From a virus, in the IMG/VR virus record IMGVR_UViG_3300035698_014712, positions 1-54,773 of that record: DNA of 54,773 nt. One strand, written 5' to 3'. Made by a program: the position numbers and the translations under genes. Below are positions 23,873 to 33,158 of the stretch, piece after piece (the first letter of the stretch is position 1; every line of letters starts with the position of its first letter). The notes under the pieces are model-generated. The model was not told where the DNA came from. It worked only from the letters and a program-made list of their open reading frames with translations, and searched no databases.

Positions 23873-25342
23873 ATGTTTACTCCTAGTGTAAGACAACAAT
23901 CAATTTTTGACACTTGGAATAACACAGATAATAACATTTTAATTAATGCAGTAGCCGGGAGTGGAAAAACAACTTCACTCCTGGAACTACTTAAATTTTG
24001 TAAATACAGAACTTTGTTTTTAGCTTTCAATAAATCCGTCCAAGAAGAAATTCAAGGAAGGATTGACAGTGGAGGATTATCACATGGTAAAGCTCTTACA
24101 ATGCATTCATTAGGATTATCTGCTGTTAGAAAACACTATAATAAAATAGTGATCCAAAATGGAAAAAACTTTGAGTTGCTTAAATTGGTACAGGCCAAAC
24201 ATAAAAGTATTTTCAAGTACATGAAATGGGAAGAAAAACTTAAATTAAGTTATACTCTCATGGATATGAGTGACATAGCAAGGTTATTTTTATCAGATGA
24301 CATTGAAGAAATAAAAAAACATATGCAAAGTATGGATAAAAACTTTGTGAACCATAAAGATATTGTATCTTTGTGGGTTAGCTTTGTAAAAGTGAGAGAG
24401 GCAAGTTACACCAAAAAGACGGTTGTAATTGACTTTAACGACATGATCTACTTAGCAGCAAGAGAAAAACTTTATATACCTGTAGAACCTTATTACCTAA
24501 TGGTAGATGAAGCACAAGATTTAAACTTGGCCCAACATAAACTTGTAGAAAACTTAATTAATCAAGGCACTATCATTAAATGGATAGCTGTAGGAGACCG
24601 AAACCAGTCAATTTATGGTTTTAGTGGAGCATACTCCTCTTCTTTTGATAAGTTTTTAAGTATGGGCACCGTAGAAGAATTGCCTCTAGATATTTGTTAT
24701 CGATGTGCTAGAAACATTATTGATGAGACAAATGAAGTCTATGATGTAATGAAATATGGTAAAGAAGAAAAAGGTATAGTTGGAGTAGTAACAGAAGTAA
24801 GCGAAGTAAAAAGAGAATCTATGATTATATGTAGAAATACCAGTCCAATAATAAAATTGTATTTTAGTTTACTGGGATCAGGTGTCCCTGCTTATATAAA
24901 AGGGGATGATATTATGGCCTCTATTACAAGATTTCTTAAGCCTTACTTAACATATAGTGTTAAAGGTACTAAAACAGAACTTGACTACCAATTACAAGAC
25001 CTTCAGAAAGATAAGAGTGACCACGGCAGAATGAAACTTTATATTTTTAAAGAAAACTACGCTAATTTTAAAGTTTTGATTGCCAATATGAGCACAGACT
25101 ATGAAATTATTAAGGTTTTACTTGACAAGATTAAAAATTTATTCAAAGTGAAAGATAAAGCTACTATGCTTTGTACTATTCATAAAGCTAAAGGGCTTGA
25201 GTCTGAGGTAGTTTATATTTTAAACGAAAATCTTATACCCTCTAAATTTTCTACTTCTCCAGAACAGCTAAAACAAGAGCAGAATCTCAAGTATGTAGCT
25301 AGAAGTAGAGCAAAAAAAGAATTGTATTATTTAAACTTATAA
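23873..25342 (+). CDS. UvrD/Rep-like SF1A DNA helicase
   Basis: This 489-residue protein has all core motifs: Walker A AVAGSGKTT, LFLAFNKSVQEEI (Ia), LMVDEAQDLN (II), GDRNQSIYGFSGA (III), CYRCARNI (IV), CTIHKAKGLESEVVYI (V) and LKYVARSRAKKELYYL (VI). A 3'-5' helicase of this size probably acts in replication restart or recombination. It is distinct from the SF1B Dda-like helicase at 4714 and the SF2 enzyme at 8845, so the module has three helicases plus the DnaB-like one. Confidence 0.92.
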   Translation: MFTPSVRQQSIFDTWNNTDNNILINAVAGSGKTTSLLELLKFCKYRTLFLAFNKSVQEEIQGRIDSGGLSHGKALTMHSLGLSAVRKHYNKIVIQNGKNFELLKLVQAKHKSIFKYMKWEEKLKLSYTLMDMSDIARLFLSDDIEEIKKHMQSMDKNFVNHKDIVSLWVSFVKVREASYTKKTVVIDFNDMIYLAAREKLYIPVEPYYLMVDEAQDLNLAQHKLVENLINQGTIIKWIAVGDRNQSIYGFSGAYSSSFDKFLSMGTVEELPLDICYRCARNIIDETNEVYDVMKYGKEEKGIVGVVTEVSEVKRESMIICRNTSPIIKLYFSLLGSGVPAYIKGDDIMASITRFLKPYLTYSVKGTKTELDYQLQDLQKDKSDHGRMKLYIFKENYANFKVLIANMSTDYEIIKVLLDKIKNLFKVKDKATMLCTIHKAKGLESEVVYILNENLIPSKFSTSPEQLKQEQNLKYVARSRAKKELYYLNL

Positions 25343-25343
25343 A

Positions 25344-25538
25344 ATGAAAGATAAAGAATTATTAGAAAAGTTAAGAGAACAATTTTATCAAATTACTCAA
25401 ACTGTAGATAAAATTGTAGAAAGAAAAATTGAGTTGACTTTAGGGGTTGGAACTAATAAAAAGACAGTAAACTTCCCAGATACACAAGTATTTGAAGTGA
25501 CAGTTAAAGGAAAGAAACAAGTAATAGAAAAATCATGA
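25344..25538 (+). CDS. Small hypothetical protein
   Basis: This 64-residue soluble protein is mostly helix with a Lys-rich C-terminus (MKDKELLEKLREQFYQITQT, then VERKIELTLGVGTNKK). It sits tightly between the UvrD-like helicase (one base upstream) and the HAD gene (4-base ATGA overlap), so it is translated in the same unit. No motif recognised. Confidence 0.6.
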   Translation: MKDKELLEKLREQFYQITQTVDKIVERKIELTLGVGTNKKTVNFPDTQVFEVTVKGKKQVIEKS

Positions 25539-25891
25539 AAAATAAATTAGTTTTAGCAATAGATTTTGATGGCACAATAGCAGAATTATCTTTCCCAGCA
25601 ATAGGAGAGATGAAGCCAGAAGCTGATGTTTACATTAATAAACTATTTGAAGAAGGATACACAATATTAATTAATACTTGCAGAACAGGTATTTACGAAG
25701 GATTGGCACAGACGTTTTTAGAAGATAAAGGAATAAATTATCATTACATTAACTCTAATTTGCCCAGAATAATAGAACTATATAAACAAGACTGTAGAAA
25801 AATATCTGCAGACTTGTATATTGATGATAAATGTTTAATGGGTTTACCGGATACATGGAAAGAAATTTATGATTTAATAAAATCAAAATAA
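25535..25891 (+). CDS. HAD-superfamily phosphatase (phage type)
   Basis: This 118-residue protein has motif I AIDFDGTIAE (about residues 8-17), motif II ILINTCRTG (about 47-55) and motif IV LYIDDKC (about 102-108). The sequence is a minimal HAD fold without a large cap, as in small phage phosphatases that act on nucleotides or DNA/RNA ends. Overlap with the previous gene is ATGA. The substrate is not predictable from sequence. Confidence 0.78.
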   Translation: MKNKLVLAIDFDGTIAELSFPAIGEMKPEADVYINKLFEEGYTILINTCRTGIYEGLAQTFLEDKGINYHYINSNLPRIIELYKQDCRKISADLYIDDKCLMGLPDTWKEIYDLIKSK

Positions 25892-25893
25892 TT

Positions 25894-26400
25894 ATGAGAA
25901 ATCCAGCGAGAATTCCAATAATTTTAAAAGCTTTAGAAGGCAAAGAAGCAAAACTTAAAGTTTTAAATAATTGGTTCAAGATTCCAAAAAGTTCACAATT
26001 AGATCTTTTTGACACAGAAAGAGGTTTAAATTTAATTGCTGAAAATTGGCAAAAGAAAGAAAAAAGAGTAGCTGAAATATGGTATGACTCTCCAGATTTA
26101 ATACTTCCACAAGTATTAATAATTGCTCAGATCATGATAAATCATGCAGGAGGAGATTATTACATGGAAGATCAAGAAAGTATAATTAGTTCAGGGGTGT
26201 TAACTCCAGAAGAAATTATGTTTTGGGGACAAAACTACGATGCAAATGGAAATCTTCTTCCTAACACTAATTGGGTATTAGCAAGAGATATGACAAAAAG
26301 TCATTTAGAAGCTATTGTAGATAAACATAGTTTAGGCAAAATGGTAGTAAGCGAAGTTTATATAGAGATTTTTAAAGAAGAATTAAAAAAAAGAGAATAA
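25894..26400 (+). CDS. Hypothetical protein upstream of the chaperonin pair
   Basis: This is a 168-residue soluble protein, MRNPARIPIILKALEGKEAK then NWFKIPKSSQLDLFDTERGL. Its C-terminal half has ILPQVLIIAQIMINHAGGDY-like helices and a Trp-rich LTPEEIMFWGQNYD. It ends in a TAATG overlap with the GroES-like gene. I see no diagnostic motif. The neighbourhood suggests co-regulation with the chaperonin genes. Confidence 0.65.
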   Translation: MRNPARIPIILKALEGKEAKLKVLNNWFKIPKSSQLDLFDTERGLNLIAENWQKKEKRVAEIWYDSPDLILPQVLIIAQIMINHAGGDYYMEDQESIISSGVLTPEEIMFWGQNYDANGNLLPNTNWVLARDMTKSHLEAIVDKHSLGKMVVSEVYIEIFKEELKKRE

Positions 26401-26666
26401 TGAAAGTAGTATACAAAAACATTTTAGTAAAAATTCCAGAAGTAAATAAGATTTCTAATGGAGTTATCCAAATAGAAGAAGGACAAACTACCAAAAAGAA
26501 AGGAGTTGTTGTGGCTTATGGAGAAAGTGTTCCAGAAGAAGTAAAACTTCTTTTAGTAGATAATCCAACGATTAACTACAAAGAGTATTATGACGGAGAA
26601 GAAATTAGCATTGAAGGAGAAACTTTCATTGTTATGGATTTTAAAAGTATAACAATAATTTTATAA
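26400..26666 (+). CDS. groES: GroES-like co-chaperonin
   Basis: This is an 88-residue protein, slightly shorter than cellular GroES (about 95). The mobile-loop region reads EVNKISNGVIQIE and the strand TTKKKGVVVAYGE matches the core of the fold. The C-terminal strand ISIEGETFIVMDF follows. The roof loop appears shortened. It precedes the GroEL gene by one base and would form the lid of the phage chaperonin or of the host one. Confidence 0.82.
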   Translation: MKVVYKNILVKIPEVNKISNGVIQIEEGQTTKKKGVVVAYGESVPEEVKLLLVDNPTINYKEYYDGEEISIEGETFIVMDFKSITIIL

Positions 26667-26667
26667 T

Positions 26668-28281
26668 ATGACGGAAAAACTAGTAGAAGGAGCAGAATTC
26701 AGATTAGGAATTCAGAGAGGAATAAACCAATTAGCAAACGCAGTTGGAGATACTTTAGGTCCTATGGGGAATACAGTAGTAATTAAGAATGCATTTGGTG
26801 AGATTAATGTCACAAAAGATGGAGTTAGTGTAGCCGAAGATATTTATTTTGATCCAAATACTATTGAAAGTATTGGTTCAGAATTAGTAAAAAATGTAGC
26901 GTTAAGAGCTAACAATTTAGCTGGAGATGGAACGACAACTGCAACTGTATTAGCTCAAGCTATTTACAATCAGGGAGTTAAGCAACTAGCTGTAGGAAGA
27001 TCAGCTATTGATTTTGTTCGCGGAGTGAAGTTAGCATCTAGAGATGTATTAGATTATATTGAAGGTCAGAAAATTCCAGTGACAACAGAGAGTAAAGAAC
27101 TAAAATCTATAGCAATGGTGGCTTCTAATGGAGATGAAAATATTGCAGAAACAGTAACAGGTATTTACCAAAAATTAGGTGTAAATGCTGTAATATCTAT
27201 AGCTCAGGGAACTGGTATAGAAACTACAGTAAACATAGTAAAAGGAATGCAATTTGACAGAGGTTATTTAGCCCCTTATTGTGTTACTGAAAAAGTTAAA
27301 ATGAAAGCTGAATTTGATGATCCATTTATATTTTTATACGATGGTAAAATTAACAGATTTGCTCAAGTTTTATCTGCTGTAGAGTATGCAGGATCTAAAG
27401 CAAGACCATTAATTATTGTAGCTGAAAATGTTACAGAAACAGCCTTAAGAGGTTTAGCTGTAAATCATATACAAGGAAATGTTCAGTCTGCAATTGTTAT
27501 GTCTCCAGGATATGGCAAGAAAAGAGTAGAAAGATTACATGATATGGCAGCTTTATTTGGAGGTCAAGTGTTTGACAAAGACTCTGATCCTGATACGTTT
27601 GATCCTAGTTTTCTAGGAGAAGTAGAAAAAGCAGAAATTACAGACAAAGACACTGCTTTTATTGGAGGCTCAGGTAAAACTGAAACTATCGAAGCTAGAG
27701 GAGCTTTTATTGAATCTCAGCTAAAACATTATAAAGGTAACAAGTACGAAGTAGATATTTTATCTGAAAGACTTGGTAAACTTACTAGTGGTGTAGCTAT
27801 GATTAAAGTTGGAGCTATTTCTAGAGAGGAAGGTAAAGAATTACTTGACAGAGTTGAAGATTGTAAGCATGCTGTTAGAGCTGCATTAGAAGAAGGAATT
27901 GTAATTGGTGGAGGTCAAGCTTTATTAGAAGCAAAGAATTCTCTTTACACAAAGAAGTTTAAGCAAGAAGTGAATGAAAGCCTAAAAGCTGGATACATGT
28001 CTTTATTAGATGCAATTGAAGTTCCTTTTAGAAAAATCTTAATCAATGCAGGCCAGATTCCAGAAGTGATTCAAGCAGGTATGGAAAACAGACCTATAGG
28101 AACAGGTTATGATGTTAAGTTGGGACAATATGTCTCTTCTATGACTGATGCAGGAATTATTGATCCATATAAAGTAGTAAGAATTGCATTGGAAAGTTCG
28201 GTATCTATTGTAGGTACATTATTAACAAGTAATTATGCTGTTATCAATAGAGATGACACCACAACTACAAAATTCACATAA
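26668..28281 (+). CDS. groEL: GroEL-like chaperonin
   Basis: This 537-residue protein is close to cellular length (about 548). Characteristic segments include GDTLGPMGNTVV near the N-terminus, AGDGTTTATVLAQAIY (ATP-binding Asp), AMVASNGDENIA, and REEGKELLDRVEDCKHAVRA then EEGIVIGGGQALLEA. The C-terminus ends in DDTTTTKFT instead of the GGM repeats of cellular GroEL. The residues needed for ATPase are present. It folds phage proteins, possibly capsid or the giant leftward-strand proteins. Confidence 0.93.
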   Translation: MTEKLVEGAEFRLGIQRGINQLANAVGDTLGPMGNTVVIKNAFGEINVTKDGVSVAEDIYFDPNTIESIGSELVKNVALRANNLAGDGTTTATVLAQAIYNQGVKQLAVGRSAIDFVRGVKLASRDVLDYIEGQKIPVTTESKELKSIAMVASNGDENIAETVTGIYQKLGVNAVISIAQGTGIETTVNIVKGMQFDRGYLAPYCVTEKVKMKAEFDDPFIFLYDGKINRFAQVLSAVEYAGSKARPLIIVAENVTETALRGLAVNHIQGNVQSAIVMSPGYGKKRVERLHDMAALFGGQVFDKDSDPDTFDPSFLGEVEKAEITDKDTAFIGGSGKTETIEARGAFIESQLKHYKGNKYEVDILSERLGKLTSGVAMIKVGAISREEGKELLDRVEDCKHAVRAALEEGIVIGGGQALLEAKNSLYTKKFKQEVNESLKAGYMSLLDAIEVPFRKILINAGQIPEVIQAGMENRPIGTGYDVKLGQYVSSMTDAGIIDPYKVVRIALESSVSIVGTLLTSNYAVINRDDTTTTKFT

Positions 28282-28917
28282 ATGAACGTTAAACTACAAA
28301 GCATCACACCAGATGTAGAAACAAATATTGTAGAAGTAGCAAGAGTTAGCTCTAGTAGGAAAGACAAAAGTCAAAATCCTGCTGGGCTAATTAACTACTT
28401 AATTAAGCACAAACATTGGAGCCCATTTGAACATGGGTTTATCACAATGGAAATAGACACGTCTAAGGCCATAGGTATCCAGCTACTGAGACACAGAAGT
28501 TTCACTTTTCAAGAGCTATCACAAAGATATGCTGTTGTTGGGGCTTCAGAATCAGTTGAGTTAAGGCAACAACATGCCAACAACAGACAATCGAGTACAA
28601 AAGTGTTTAATCCTATGATTAGAGGTATTCCGGCAAGTGATTTTATAGAAGAACACATTATATATTCTCAAGAACTTTATCAGGAACTATTAAATGCAGG
28701 AATTGCCAGAGAATGTGCCAGAATGATCTTACCGATGTCGACCTCGACTACTATTTATATGACCGGCTCCGTGAGAAGTTGGATTCATCTTATAAATATT
28801 AGAGAAGATAGTCATGCACAAAAAGAGGCACAAGACATAGCAAAAGCTATGAAGAGTATTTTTATAAAAGAGTTACCCTTAATTTCAGAAGCCCTGGGAT
28901 GGAGTAACATAACGTAA
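28282..28917 (+). CDS. thyX: FAD-dependent thymidylate synthase
   Basis: This 211-residue protein converts dUMP to dTMP using FAD. The family signature RHRxxSxNExSxRY is RHRSFTFQELSQRY (70-83), differing from consensus at two positions. C-terminal ECARMILPMSTSTTIYMTG and the LINIREDSHAQKE segment with conserved R and H are also typical. It begins at the base after the GroEL stop. Together with dUTPase and RNR it keeps the dTTP supply high and uracil out of DNA. Confidence 0.93.
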   Translation: MNVKLQSITPDVETNIVEVARVSSSRKDKSQNPAGLINYLIKHKHWSPFEHGFITMEIDTSKAIGIQLLRHRSFTFQELSQRYAVVGASESVELRQQHANNRQSSTKVFNPMIRGIPASDFIEEHIIYSQELYQELLNAGIARECARMILPMSTSTTIYMTGSVRSWIHLINIREDSHAQKEAQDIAKAMKSIFIKELPLISEALGWSNIT

Positions 28918-28929
28918 TAATAAATAAAA

Positions 28930-29913
28930 ATGAGTAGAAGTTTATTAGTAAAAAGAACATCCGTATTACCGGAAGAGTACCCTGAATTCTTGCCATTTTT
29001 AGATGCAATAAATAACACAATGTGGTTCGTAAACAAGTGGGATTTTAGTTCAGATAAAAATGACTTTGCGAATTTAATGACTGTAGAAGAAAAGCAAGCA
29101 AGTGTAAGAAGTTTGTTAGCAATTGCTCAAGTAGAGATTAAAGTTAAAAGATTCTGGGTAAATCTATATGACATGTTTCCTAAACCAGAAGTAGATGCAG
29201 TTGGCATATCTTTTGGAGAAAGCGAAGTTAGACATCAAAGAGGTTATAAAAAACCTTTACAAATATTCGGTTTAGAAGAAGAATTTAAAAACTTGGACGA
29301 AACGGAATGCATTAGAGACAGAGTAAAATACTTAGAAAAGTATCTCGCTAAAACTAAAAAATCAAATGACATACAAGATTATTTGATGGTGTTGTCTCTT
29401 TTTACTTTAGCTATTGAGAATTCTTCCTTATTTGGATTATTTTCAATTGTAAAAGTGATTAACAAAGAAAAAGGTTATCTTAAAGATACAGATAATGTAA
29501 TTATGGATACAACCAAAGAAGAAAATATTCATGCTTTGTTTGGAATCTATTTAATTAATTTGTTAAAAGAAGAAAATCCAGAAATTTTTCCTGATAATTT
29601 TGAAGAGTTATTAAGAGAATGTATGGTAAAGTCATATGAAGCTGAAGCAAAGATTATAGATTGGGTATTTGAAGCAGGAGATTTATCTTACTTGAAAAAG
29701 GAAGAAGTAAAAACCTACATTAAATACAGAATAAATTATTCTTTGGAATTGCTAGGTATGAAAGAACTTTATACATTGAACATTGAAGAGTTAGAGAAAT
29801 TTGATTTCTTTGAGTTAGAACAATCTTCTACAATACACGTTGACTTTTTCCATAAAACTAGTCCAAACTATAATAAATTTAGTAGGGCTGCTAACACAGA
29901 TGATTTATTTTAA
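28930..29913 (+). CDS. nrdB: Ribonucleotide reductase class I small subunit
   Basis: This 327-residue diiron protein has metal ligands in ESEVRHQRGY (ExxH, with the radical Tyr four residues after His), AIENSSLFGLF (Glu) and KEENIHALFGIYL (ExxH). The first carboxylate position is occupied by Glu in AIAQVEIKVKRFW rather than the usual Asp. The C-terminus RAANTDDLF resembles the R2 tail that docks into NrdA. It lies upstream of nrdA by two bases. Confidence 0.92.
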   Translation: MSRSLLVKRTSVLPEEYPEFLPFLDAINNTMWFVNKWDFSSDKNDFANLMTVEEKQASVRSLLAIAQVEIKVKRFWVNLYDMFPKPEVDAVGISFGESEVRHQRGYKKPLQIFGLEEEFKNLDETECIRDRVKYLEKYLAKTKKSNDIQDYLMVLSLFTLAIENSSLFGLFSIVKVINKEKGYLKDTDNVIMDTTKEENIHALFGIYLINLLKEENPEIFPDNFEELLRECMVKSYEAEAKIIDWVFEAGDLSYLKKEEVKTYIKYRINYSLELLGMKELYTLNIEELEKFDFFELEQSSTIHVDFFHKTSPNYNKFSRAANTDDLF

Positions 29914-29915
29914 AT

Positions 29916-31661
29916 ATGGTAGAAAAATATAAATGGATAAATGAGCCTAGTATGGCTTATTTAAACGATGGAGAAAAAGGATACTTATTACCAGGAGAAA
30001 CTCCAGAAATAAGATTCGAAAAAATTGCAGAAACAATTCAGGAAGTATTAACAAACTCTCCTCACTTTAAAGAGAAGTTTTTAAAGTATTTAGACTTAGG
30101 TTTTTATGCTTTATCTACTCCTTTTATTACTAGTATAGGGAGAAAAAGTGCTTTACCATTTAGTTGTAGTAATCAACATATTGGTGACTCACTAGGAGAA
30201 ATTGCATTTGCTAAAGGGGAATCAGCCATCATGACAAAAGTTGGTAAAGGATGCTCAGGATACGTTGCCTTAAGAGGTCAAGGGACAAGTATTACAAACA
30301 GTTCAATTCCATCTCCAGGTAGTCTTTATTTTGCTGAAGGTTTTAACCAATTGATAAAAGAGGTTAACCAAGGAATAAGAAGAGGATACATGGCACTTTA
30401 CTGGGACATTGAGCACCAGGATATAATGGGAGTACTTGATATTCAAAGGGATAATAACCCTATTGACAAGCTTAACTATGGAGTCTGTATTAGTAGAGAT
30501 TTCTTGGATAGGGCTGCCAATGGGGAAGAAAGTATTGTTTCCAAAAGAGACAGTACTGGTAAGATGATAGAAGGTTTTGTACCTTGTAGAGAGATCTTAC
30601 TGAAGTACCACGAGTCTAAGTTTATGACCGGATTGCCATACACTTTCTTTAAAGATAATGTAAATGATGCAAAACCAGATGTTTATAAAGACAATAATTT
30701 TGAAATTAAATCATCAAACTTATGTACAGAAATTTTAGAAGTGTCTGACGAAAAGTATTCTTTTGTATGTGATATAGCTGCCATGAATGCAACTATGTTA
30801 TATGAAGAGGGTTTTGAAGATGCAGTAAAAATGCTTGCTTATGCTTTAGATGGATTACACACTATTTACCAAAGAACTTTATTGTCTTGGAAAAATAGTC
30901 CAAGAAAAGAAGATAATTATAAATGGATGTTCCTTGAAAAAGCTTACAACTCTTCTCATGATTTTAGAGATATTGGTGTAGGATGTACAGGATACCATAC
31001 AGCTTTACAGGAACAGAATTTAGCTTTTGAATCAATGGAAGCTAAGTTTTTTAATACTTCATTGTTTAGTACAATACAAAAGTACACTTTGGAAGCTTCT
31101 AAAGAATTAGCTTTAGATTACGGGACTCCAAAAATGTTAGAAGGGTATGGAAGAAGAAACTGTCTTATGAATGCAGTGGCTCCAAATACATCTTCTGCTT
31201 TTATATTAGGTCAGATCTCTCAGGGGATTGAGCCAATCTTTAGTAATTATTACATTAAAGATATCGCTGGAGGAAAACATATAATTAAAAACAAGCAATT
31301 ACAGATGGTCTTAAAAGAGTTAGACCTCGACACAAGAGAAATCTGGAAAAGCATTGCTGACAATGATGGATCTGTAAGTCATATTGAAAAGCTTACAGCT
31401 CATGATAAAAACGTTTTTAAAACATTCCAAGAGATTGCTCCAATGGAAATTCTTATACATGCATCTGCTAGACAGAAGTTTATAGATCAGGGACAATCAG
31501 TTAATCTTATGATTAATGACAAAGTGGGATATAAAGAGGTAAATGGACTTTTATATAAAGCTTCAGAATTAGGAATTAAAACCCTATATTACCAACATGG
31601 TACAAATGCAGCTCAACAACTAAGAAAATCTTTGTTAGAGTGTGACAGTTGTGCAGGATAA
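29916..31661 (+). CDS. nrdA: Ribonucleotide reductase class I large subunit (short form)
   Basis: This is a 581-residue protein. C84 (FSCSNQHIG) and C285 (FVCDIAAMN) correspond to the redox pair. C270 in SNLCTEIL is the thiyl-radical cysteine, with N268 and E272 around it. RNCLMNAVAPNTSSAFILG is the substrate loop, and YYQHGT carries the radical-transfer Tyr pair. The C-terminal ECDSCAG is the shuttle thiol pair. It lacks the N-terminal ATP-cone domain found in about 760-residue enzymes, so it is likely not inhibited by dATP through that site. No glutaredoxin gene follows. Confidence 0.93.
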   Translation: MVEKYKWINEPSMAYLNDGEKGYLLPGETPEIRFEKIAETIQEVLTNSPHFKEKFLKYLDLGFYALSTPFITSIGRKSALPFSCSNQHIGDSLGEIAFAKGESAIMTKVGKGCSGYVALRGQGTSITNSSIPSPGSLYFAEGFNQLIKEVNQGIRRGYMALYWDIEHQDIMGVLDIQRDNNPIDKLNYGVCISRDFLDRAANGEESIVSKRDSTGKMIEGFVPCREILLKYHESKFMTGLPYTFFKDNVNDAKPDVYKDNNFEIKSSNLCTEILEVSDEKYSFVCDIAAMNATMLYEEGFEDAVKMLAYALDGLHTIYQRTLLSWKNSPRKEDNYKWMFLEKAYNSSHDFRDIGVGCTGYHTALQEQNLAFESMEAKFFNTSLFSTIQKYTLEASKELALDYGTPKMLEGYGRRNCLMNAVAPNTSSAFILGQISQGIEPIFSNYYIKDIAGGKHIIKNKQLQMVLKELDLDTREIWKSIADNDGSVSHIEKLTAHDKNVFKTFQEIAPMEILIHASARQKFIDQGQSVNLMINDKVGYKEVNGLLYKASELGIKTLYYQHGTNAAQQLRKSLLECDSCAG

Positions 31662-31673
31662 AAACAACAAGAT

Positions 31674-31818
31674 ATGAAAGAATGGAGCTTAATTAAAAAA
31701 ATTAAGGGATTAAATTTAGAGGAAAAAATGTTTTGAATTAGATGTGTTAAAAAAAAGTACACATCATGAAGAAAAAATTCCAGAATTTACCGAAGAAATT
31801 GAAAAAAATGGGTTTTGA
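31674..31818 (+). pseudogene. Short ORF with a +1 frameshift at TTT-TGA
   Basis: ATG at 31674 reads 20 residues ending EEKMF, then TGA (31734-31736). In the +1 frame the sequence continues ELDVLKKSTHHEEKIPEFTE and so on to TGA at 31816-31818, giving about 47 residues if joined. The site ATG TTT TGA is a run where tRNA-Phe could slip +1 past the stop, as in RF2-type recoding, or a T may have been gained in TTTT. This frame overlaps the alternative ORF at 31766-31906. Confidence 0.4.
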
Positions 31819-31906
31819 AATATTTGATGTTAAAGGGTATCAGTTTATAACTAGTGATGGAGTTTACAGAATTACACATAAAAGTGAAATTGTTGGCCTT
31901 GAATAA
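31766..31906 (+). CDS. Small basic ORF (46 residues)
   Basis: ATG at 31766, TAA at 31904-31906. The product starts MKKKFQNLPKKLKKMGFEIF with a very basic helix and ends in ITHKSEIVGLE; the middle DVKGYQFITSDGVYRITHKS is strand-like. It lies between nrdA and the dUTPase gene. An internal ATG (31808) could give a 32-residue form. Its overlap with the broken gene at 31674 in another frame makes one of the two likely non-functional. Confidence 0.5.
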   Translation: MKKKFQNLPKKLKKMGFEIFDVKGYQFITSDGVYRITHKSEIVGLE

Positions 31907-31915
31907 GATAAAATT

Positions 31916-32431
31916 ATGGCAGTAGGATTTATAGTAGAAGAAGGAGCAAAATTACCAAAATTTGGTAGTGATTTAGCTTCAGGAATGGACGTAGAGGCTT
32001 TTAAAATACTAAAAGTTTATAGAGGAGACCGGGAAATTAGCCCAGAAAATCTATTAAAAGTACAGGAAGGTTTTAATGATAGAGGTTATATTAAATTAAG
32101 GTCTCTTGAAAGGATTTTATTTGGGACAGGGTTAAAACCTATTTTACCTAGTAACATAGAGTTACAAGTAAGGTCCAGAAGTGGAATATCTTTAAAGAGA
32201 GGACTTACAGTATTAAATTCTCCTGGGACTGTAGATGCAGATTATAAAGGAGAAATTGGAATAATAATGTATAATTCGACACCTTTTTTAAATAAAATTG
32301 AAAAAGGAGAAAGAATTGCACAACTAGTACAAGCCGAAGTGTCTAGACTCCCAGTAATGGAAGTAGGAATAGACAAAATTTCAGAAGGAGGAAGAGGAAG
32401 TTTGGGATTTGGTAGTACAGGACAAAAATAG
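31916..32431 (+). CDS. dut: dUTPase
   Basis: This 171-residue protein hydrolyses dUTP. Motif 1 SDLASGMDVEA, motif 2 RSRSGIS, motif 3 LNSPGTVDADYKGEI, motif 4 IEKGERIAQLV and motif 5 GGRGSLGFGSTG are all present in the usual order. There is an insertion of about 35 residues between motifs 1 and 2 (about residues 35-70) relative to minimal trimeric dUTPases. The active-site Tyr in motif 3 is conserved as ADYKGEI. Confidence 0.92.
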   Translation: MAVGFIVEEGAKLPKFGSDLASGMDVEAFKILKVYRGDREISPENLLKVQEGFNDRGYIKLRSLERILFGTGLKPILPSNIELQVRSRSGISLKRGLTVLNSPGTVDADYKGEIGIIMYNSTPFLNKIEKGERIAQLVQAEVSRLPVMEVGIDKISEGGRGSLGFGSTGQK

Positions 32432-32436
32432 AAAAT

Positions 32437-32898
32437 ATGGTATTTGACAAAGAGTTTCAAGACAAATTGTTTTGGTTTTACTCTCTTGAAGATGATAGAA
32501 GAGTAAGAGAACAAGGAAGAAGTACTATTTTAGCCATGACTTTATTAAAAGTAGCGTTGACTAGCCACAAACAAATTAGGTATGATGTAGATCATCATAT
32601 TATAGCTGGGCACAGTCATCAAACTTCAGGTCACATGTTAGATTTAATACAAAAAGCATCGATAGGACTTAGAAATGAAACAGGAATAGAGATAAGATTA
32701 GATTTCGATAGAAGAAATATGTCTTTTACAGCTACACAAATGGGACACGGAAACAGTGTATTGATGAATTTTAGACCAGAACGCCCAAATCAAGGGTTTC
32801 CGGTTTTTCCAAAACAACGAGAAAGAGAATTTCCGTACGAAAAATTACAAGAAAGACTAGAGTTTTTATTATTAAGAAGAAAATTATTATTATTATAA
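32437..32898 (+). CDS. Hypothetical His-rich protein
   Basis: This 153-residue protein has several His clustered at DVDHHIIAGHSHQTSGH (about residues 51-67), then GLRNETGIEIRLDFDRR and a C-terminal Leu/Arg-rich tail ending LLLRRKLLLL. It is possibly metal-binding, as inference. It sits 5 bases after dUTPase and its stop overlaps the next start as TAATG. Family not recognised. Confidence 0.65.
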   Translation: MVFDKEFQDKLFWFYSLEDDRRVREQGRSTILAMTLLKVALTSHKQIRYDVDHHIIAGHSHQTSGHMLDLIQKASIGLRNETGIEIRLDFDRRNMSFTATQMGHGNSVLMNFRPERPNQGFPVFPKQREREFPYEKLQERLEFLLLRRKLLLL

Positions 32899-33143
32899 TG
32901 GGAAGATTTTACAGAGCAAATGAAGAGTTTACAAATTACCTAATTGAATTAGGATTAACTTTTCACCAAACAGAAGCAGTAGCAGATTCAGAGATCAAGT
33001 ATTACACGGATCACAAAACAGGAAAACAAGTCAAAGTAGACAATAAGTTTTCTTTTATTACATTTCTAGACAATAAAGGAATGTATGTTGATGGAGCTAC
33101 AAGCTTCACAGACAACCAAATAACAAGTTTCATGGAAGATTAA
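32898..33143 (+). CDS. Small hypothetical protein
   Basis: This 81-residue soluble protein has a mixed composition (MGRFYRANEEFTNYLIELGL; later YYTDHKTGKQVKVDNKFSFI). Its start overlaps the previous stop by one base and it ends 15 bases before the spanin-like gene. No motif recognised. Confidence 0.6.
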   Translation: MGRFYRANEEFTNYLIELGLTFHQTEAVADSEIKYYTDHKTGKQVKVDNKFSFITFLDNKGMYVDGATSFTDNQITSFMED

Positions 33144-33158
33144 AAACATTAAAGCATT

